A DNA stretch of 19,433 bases, taken from Achromobacter sp. Its GTDB lineage: Bacteria > Pseudomonadota > Gammaproteobacteria > Burkholderiales > Burkholderiaceae_B. The notes beneath the pieces are model-generated. The model made no database searches. It was not told the origin of the DNA and was given only the letters and a program-made list of their open reading frames with translations. Positions 17,396 to 19,433 of the stretch are shown piece by piece. Every line of letters starts with the position of its first letter. Within the stretch, counting starts at the first letter, position 1. The position numbers and the translations under genes are program-made. The DNA is taken from assembly GCA_003454835.1 (NCBI GenBank), contig DMTA01000302.1, positions 1 to 19,433 on the forward strand. Reading direction: 5' to 3'.

Positions 17396-18066
17396 GCGCC
17401 CTGATCCTGTTCGATTTCGACGGCACCCTGGCCGACACCGCCCCCGACCTGGCAGCCGCCGCGAACCGTCAGCGCACCCGCCGCGGCCTGGAACCCATGG
17501 CGTATGAAGCGTTGCGCCCCGTGGCGTCCCAGGGCGCGCGCGGACTGTTGCGCGTCGCGCTGGACCTGCAACCGGGCCATCCGGACTACGAGCCCACGCG
17601 CCTGCAATTTCTGGAAGACTATGCCGCCAGCTCGACGGTGCACAGCAAGCTGTTCCCAGGGATCGAAGACCTGTTGGCCGATATCCGCAACCGTGGCATG
17701 TCCTGGGGCATCGTCACCAACAAGGTCACCTACCTGACCTTGCCCATCGTCGAGTTCCTGGACCTGACGCGCGACAGCGCCGTGCTGGTCTGCGGCGACA
17801 CGACCGCCCACGCCAAGCCGCATCCCCTGCCCTTGCAGCACGCCGCGCGCGAGGCGGGCTTTGGGACCGATCGTTGCGTCTATGTCGGTGATGATCTGCG
17901 CGATATCCAGGCGGCTCACGCCGCGGGCATGCCCGCCGTGGCTGCAGCCTATGGCTACGTCGGTGAAGACGACAACGTGATTGCCTGGCAGGCGGAAACC
18001 TGCGCAAATTCGCCGGCGGAACTGTGGTCCGCCATCGAGCCGCTGCTGCCCCGGGACGTGCGCTGA
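17392..18066 (+). CDS. HAD-family phosphatase, MupP-like or phosphoglycolate phosphatase
   Basis: The 224-residue HAD hydrolase carries all four motifs: DFDGT with Asp8 and Asp10, VTNK with Thr109, Lys142 in AKPHPLP, and GDDLRDI with Asp167/Asp168. It would usually be annotated Gph, which clears 2-phosphoglycolate. Several points favour MupP, the MurNAc 6-phosphate phosphatase of Pseudomonas cell-wall recycling. It is coupled to ubiG, as I recall for mupP in Pseudomonas. It is shorter than E. coli Gph (252 residues) and lacks its cap insertion. From memory, GARGLL (48-53) and VHSKLFPG (83-90) also resemble MupP, and the fourth motif reads GDDLRDI rather than GDSRNDI. I therefore leave the symbol open. 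The four-base overlap with ubiG implies one transcript. Confidence 0.9.
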   Translation: MSALILFDFDGTLADTAPDLAAAANRQRTRRGLEPMAYEALRPVASQGARGLLRVALDLQPGHPDYEPTRLQFLEDYAASSTVHSKLFPGIEDLLADIRNRGMSWGIVTNKVTYLTLPIVEFLDLTRDSAVLVCGDTTAHAKPHPLPLQHAAREAGFGTDRCVYVGDDLRDIQAAHAAGMPAVAAAYGYVGEDDNVIAWQAETCANSPAELWSAIEPLLPRDVR

Positions 18067-18074
18067 AGTTCCGA

Positions 18075-18112
18075 CTTGGGCCGCCAGGCGAGCCGTCTCG
18101 CCAGCGGCCAAG
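18075..18112 (+). repeat. Imperfect hairpin after the phosphatase gene
   Basis: The core is GGCGAG-CCGT-CTCGCC (18087-18102). It extends outward through CCGC and CTTGG pairing with small bulges to 18075 and 18112. It lies nine bases after the stop codon and could protect or end the ubiG transcript, but there is no T-tract, so a classical terminator is unlikely. Confidence 0.5.
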
Positions 18113-18182
18113 CGGTTCCCTTTGAGCCGTTCGCTTTGGAGCCGTTCCCTTTGGACAGTTACCTTTGAACCGCTCCTTCTAA
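18111..18182 (+). repeat. Degenerate 15-bp tandem repeat
   Basis: About four to five units modelled on AGCCGTTCCCTTTGG lie head to tail: a 14-base unit from 18111, 15-base units at 18125-18139 and 18140-18154, then two diverged units to 18182. The second and third units differ at one base. Confidence 0.75.
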
Positions 18183-18201
18183 GCCGCACCCCGGCTGATC
18201 G

Positions 18202-18210
18202 CCCCCCCCC
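18202..18210 (+). repeat. Homopolymeric C9 tract
   Basis: Nine consecutive C residues lie about 315 bases upstream of the MFS gene, followed at once by a 6-bp hairpin. Long C runs are slippage-prone, and in Bordetella they drive phase variation of some genes. Confidence 0.8.
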
Positions 18211-18525
18211 GCCGACTGCGATTGGTCGGCCCCATTAGTGCGGCCGGCCGAACAATCTATCCGGACACCGGGGGTTTATCCGGTCGGTGATCTCCCCTAA
18301 AGTGTGAGCCGTGCATCGCGGTCCGGGTCGTCCAGATCGCCCGTTCCCGGCGCATGCCGGCGTTGCAGCCTCCGCAGGCCGCGACGACATCTCCGTGCTG
18401 GCGGACCTCAGCGTCCCGCCGCACCGTGCCCCGCCACGTTGACGCGGCGCACGCCAGACCTTTTGACCTTGCCTTCAACGCCCTGCCCGCGCGGCGCCAT
18501 CCGGCCTCGCGCCCAAGGAATGCCT

Positions 18526-19433
18526 ATGCTTTTGCCCATCCTGCTACTTTCCGCCGCCGGCTTCACCATTCTGACCACCGAGTTCCTGATCGTGGGGCTG
18601 CTGCCTGGCCTTGCCCGCGACCTGGACGTGACCGTCTCCCAGGCCGGGCTATTGGTGACGCTGTTTGCCTTCACGGTCGCCGCGACCGGCCCCTTGCTCA
18701 CCGCCCTGATGGCCAACATGGAGCGCAAGCGCCTGTTCATCGGGGTGCTGGTGCTGTTTGGCCTGTCCAATGCGCTGGCGGCCGTGGCGCCCAATATCTG
18801 GATCATGGCGATCGCCCGCTTTGTGCCGGCGCTGGCCTTGCCCGTGTTCTGGTCGCTGGCCAGCGCCACCGCGGTCGAACTGGTGGGCCCCGCGCGCGCC
18901 GGACGCGCCATTTCGACGGTGGCGTTCGGCATCGTGGCCGCCACGGTGTTCGGCATTCCGATCGGTGTGCTGATCTCGGACGCGTTCGGATGGCGCGCCG
19001 CGTTCTGGGCGCTGTCGGGGGTCGCGTTTGCCAAGGCCCTGCTGCTGTTCCTGACCTTCCCCAGCACGCGCATCCGCGCCGACAGCGTGCGCCTCGTCAC
19101 GCAGCTGCGCATCCTGCGCGATCCCATGGTGGTGAGCCACGTGCTGCTGTCGCTGCTGGTGTTCACCGGCATGTTCACCGCCTATACCTATTTGGCGGAC
19201 ATGCTGGAGAGGCTGGGCGGTTTCGACGGCAAGACCGTCGGCTGGACGATGATGGCGTTCGGCGCCGTGGGACTGGTGGGCAACACGCTGGGCGGACGCC
19301 TCGTAGACCGCAGCCCGCTCGGCGCCACGGCCCTGTTCGCGTCGCTGATGGCGGCGGGCCTGGCGTTCGTCGCCCCGGTCATGCAGTCGCACGGCCTGCT
19401 GGCTGTCGCGCTAGGCATCTGGGGCATCGCCCA
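18526..19433 (+). CDS. Major facilitator superfamily transporter, DHA1-like (3' end cut by window)
   Basis: From the ATG at 18526 the frame stays open to the window end, giving 302 residues. The start fits AAGGA at 18515-18519, six bases upstream; an in-frame ATG at 18520 abuts that site and is less likely. The protein begins MLLPILLLSAAGFTILTTEF and shows regularly spaced hydrophobic helices, about nine in the visible part. A short basic loop (ANMERKRLF) after the second helix stands where MFS motif A belongs. A longer cytoplasmic loop near residues 180-205 divides the two halves. This resembles the AraJ/YdhP type of drug or sugar efflux proteins. The substrate cannot be told. The last helices are outside the window. 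Confidence 0.88.
   Translation, partial: MLLPILLLSAAGFTILTTEFLIVGLLPGLARDLDVTVSQAGLLVTLFAFTVAATGPLLTALMANMERKRLFIGVLVLFGLSNALAAVAPNIWIMAIARFVPALALPVFWSLASATAVELVGPARAGRAISTVAFGIVAATVFGIPIGVLISDAFGWRAAFWALSGVAFAKALLLFLTFPSTRIRADSVRLVTQLRILRDPMVVSHVLLSLLVFTGMFTAYTYLADMLERLGGFDGKTVGWTMMAFGAVGLVGNTLGGRLVDRSPLGATALFASLMAAGLAFVAPVMQSHGLLAVALGIWGIA

Larger units (their letters stand above)
18067..18525. other. Repeat-rich spacer between phosphatase gene and MFS gene
   Basis: No convincing gene lies in these 459 bases. In order they hold an imperfect hairpin, 15-bp tandem repeats, a C9 run and a 6-bp hairpin (18211-18230, GCCGAC / GTCGGC). TATCCGG then occurs twice, 19 bases apart (18258-18264 and 18277-18283). 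The right half (18300-18520) is GC-rich and featureless to me. TTGACG (18439) and TTGACC (18463) lack good -10 partners, so the promoter of the MFS gene is not identified. Confidence 0.6.

Noticed and set aside
18257..18478. Small minus-strand frame in the spacer before the MFS gene
   Set aside because: 73 codons without ribosome site, promoter or recognisable features; likely chance in GC-rich DNA.
18408..19178. 256-codon minus-strand frame opposite the MFS gene
   Set aside because: The plus strand encodes an obvious multi-helix transporter in the same region; the minus product is low-complexity.

Overview
The window looks like the chromosome of a GC-rich betaproteobacterium of the family Alcaligenaceae, most likely Achromobacter or Bordetella. 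This is judged from remembered protein features (the OmpA N-terminus, the GyrA quinolone region, single-domain HldA) and from gene order; no database search was run. All but two genes are complete. There is no sign of a mobile element, CRISPR array, tRNA or rRNA.

Layout. Bases 1-15524 are transcribed leftward (minus strand). Read in transcription order they are gyrA, serC, pheA, hisC, tyrA, aroA, cmk, rpsA, ihfB, a terminator, lapA, lapB, hldA, hldD, another terminator, and a comEA-like gene cut by the window start. Bases 15525-15936 are a divergent intergenic region. From there an OmpA-family gene with a clear sigma-70 promoter and terminator runs rightward, followed by a ubiG-HAD phosphatase pair, a 459-base repeat-containing spacer, and an MFS transporter cut by the window end.

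How the genes work together. gyrA to ihfB is the conserved proteobacterial 'supraoperon'. It joins serine/PLP synthesis (serC), phenylalanine and tyrosine synthesis (pheA, hisC, tyrA), the shikimate step (aroA), CMP recycling (cmk), ribosomal protein S1 (rpsA) and IHF beta (ihfB). Many junctions overlap by 1-8 bases, which suggests translational coupling. The lapA-lapB-hldA-hldD block is about lipopolysaccharide: LapB controls LPS synthesis and assembly, and HldA and HldD make the ADP-heptose precursor of the inner core. ubiG belongs to ubiquinone synthesis; the adjacent HAD phosphatase resembles MupP of peptidoglycan recycling at least as much as classical Gph.

I did not find an undescribed multi-gene system; this is mostly core housekeeping DNA. 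The points most worth a second look are the MupP-versus-Gph identity, Gln83 in GyrA, a perfect 11-bp inverted repeat inside the start of tyrA, a stack of hairpins between ompA and ubiG, and the spacer after the phosphatase gene, which holds 15-bp tandem repeats and a run of nine C.
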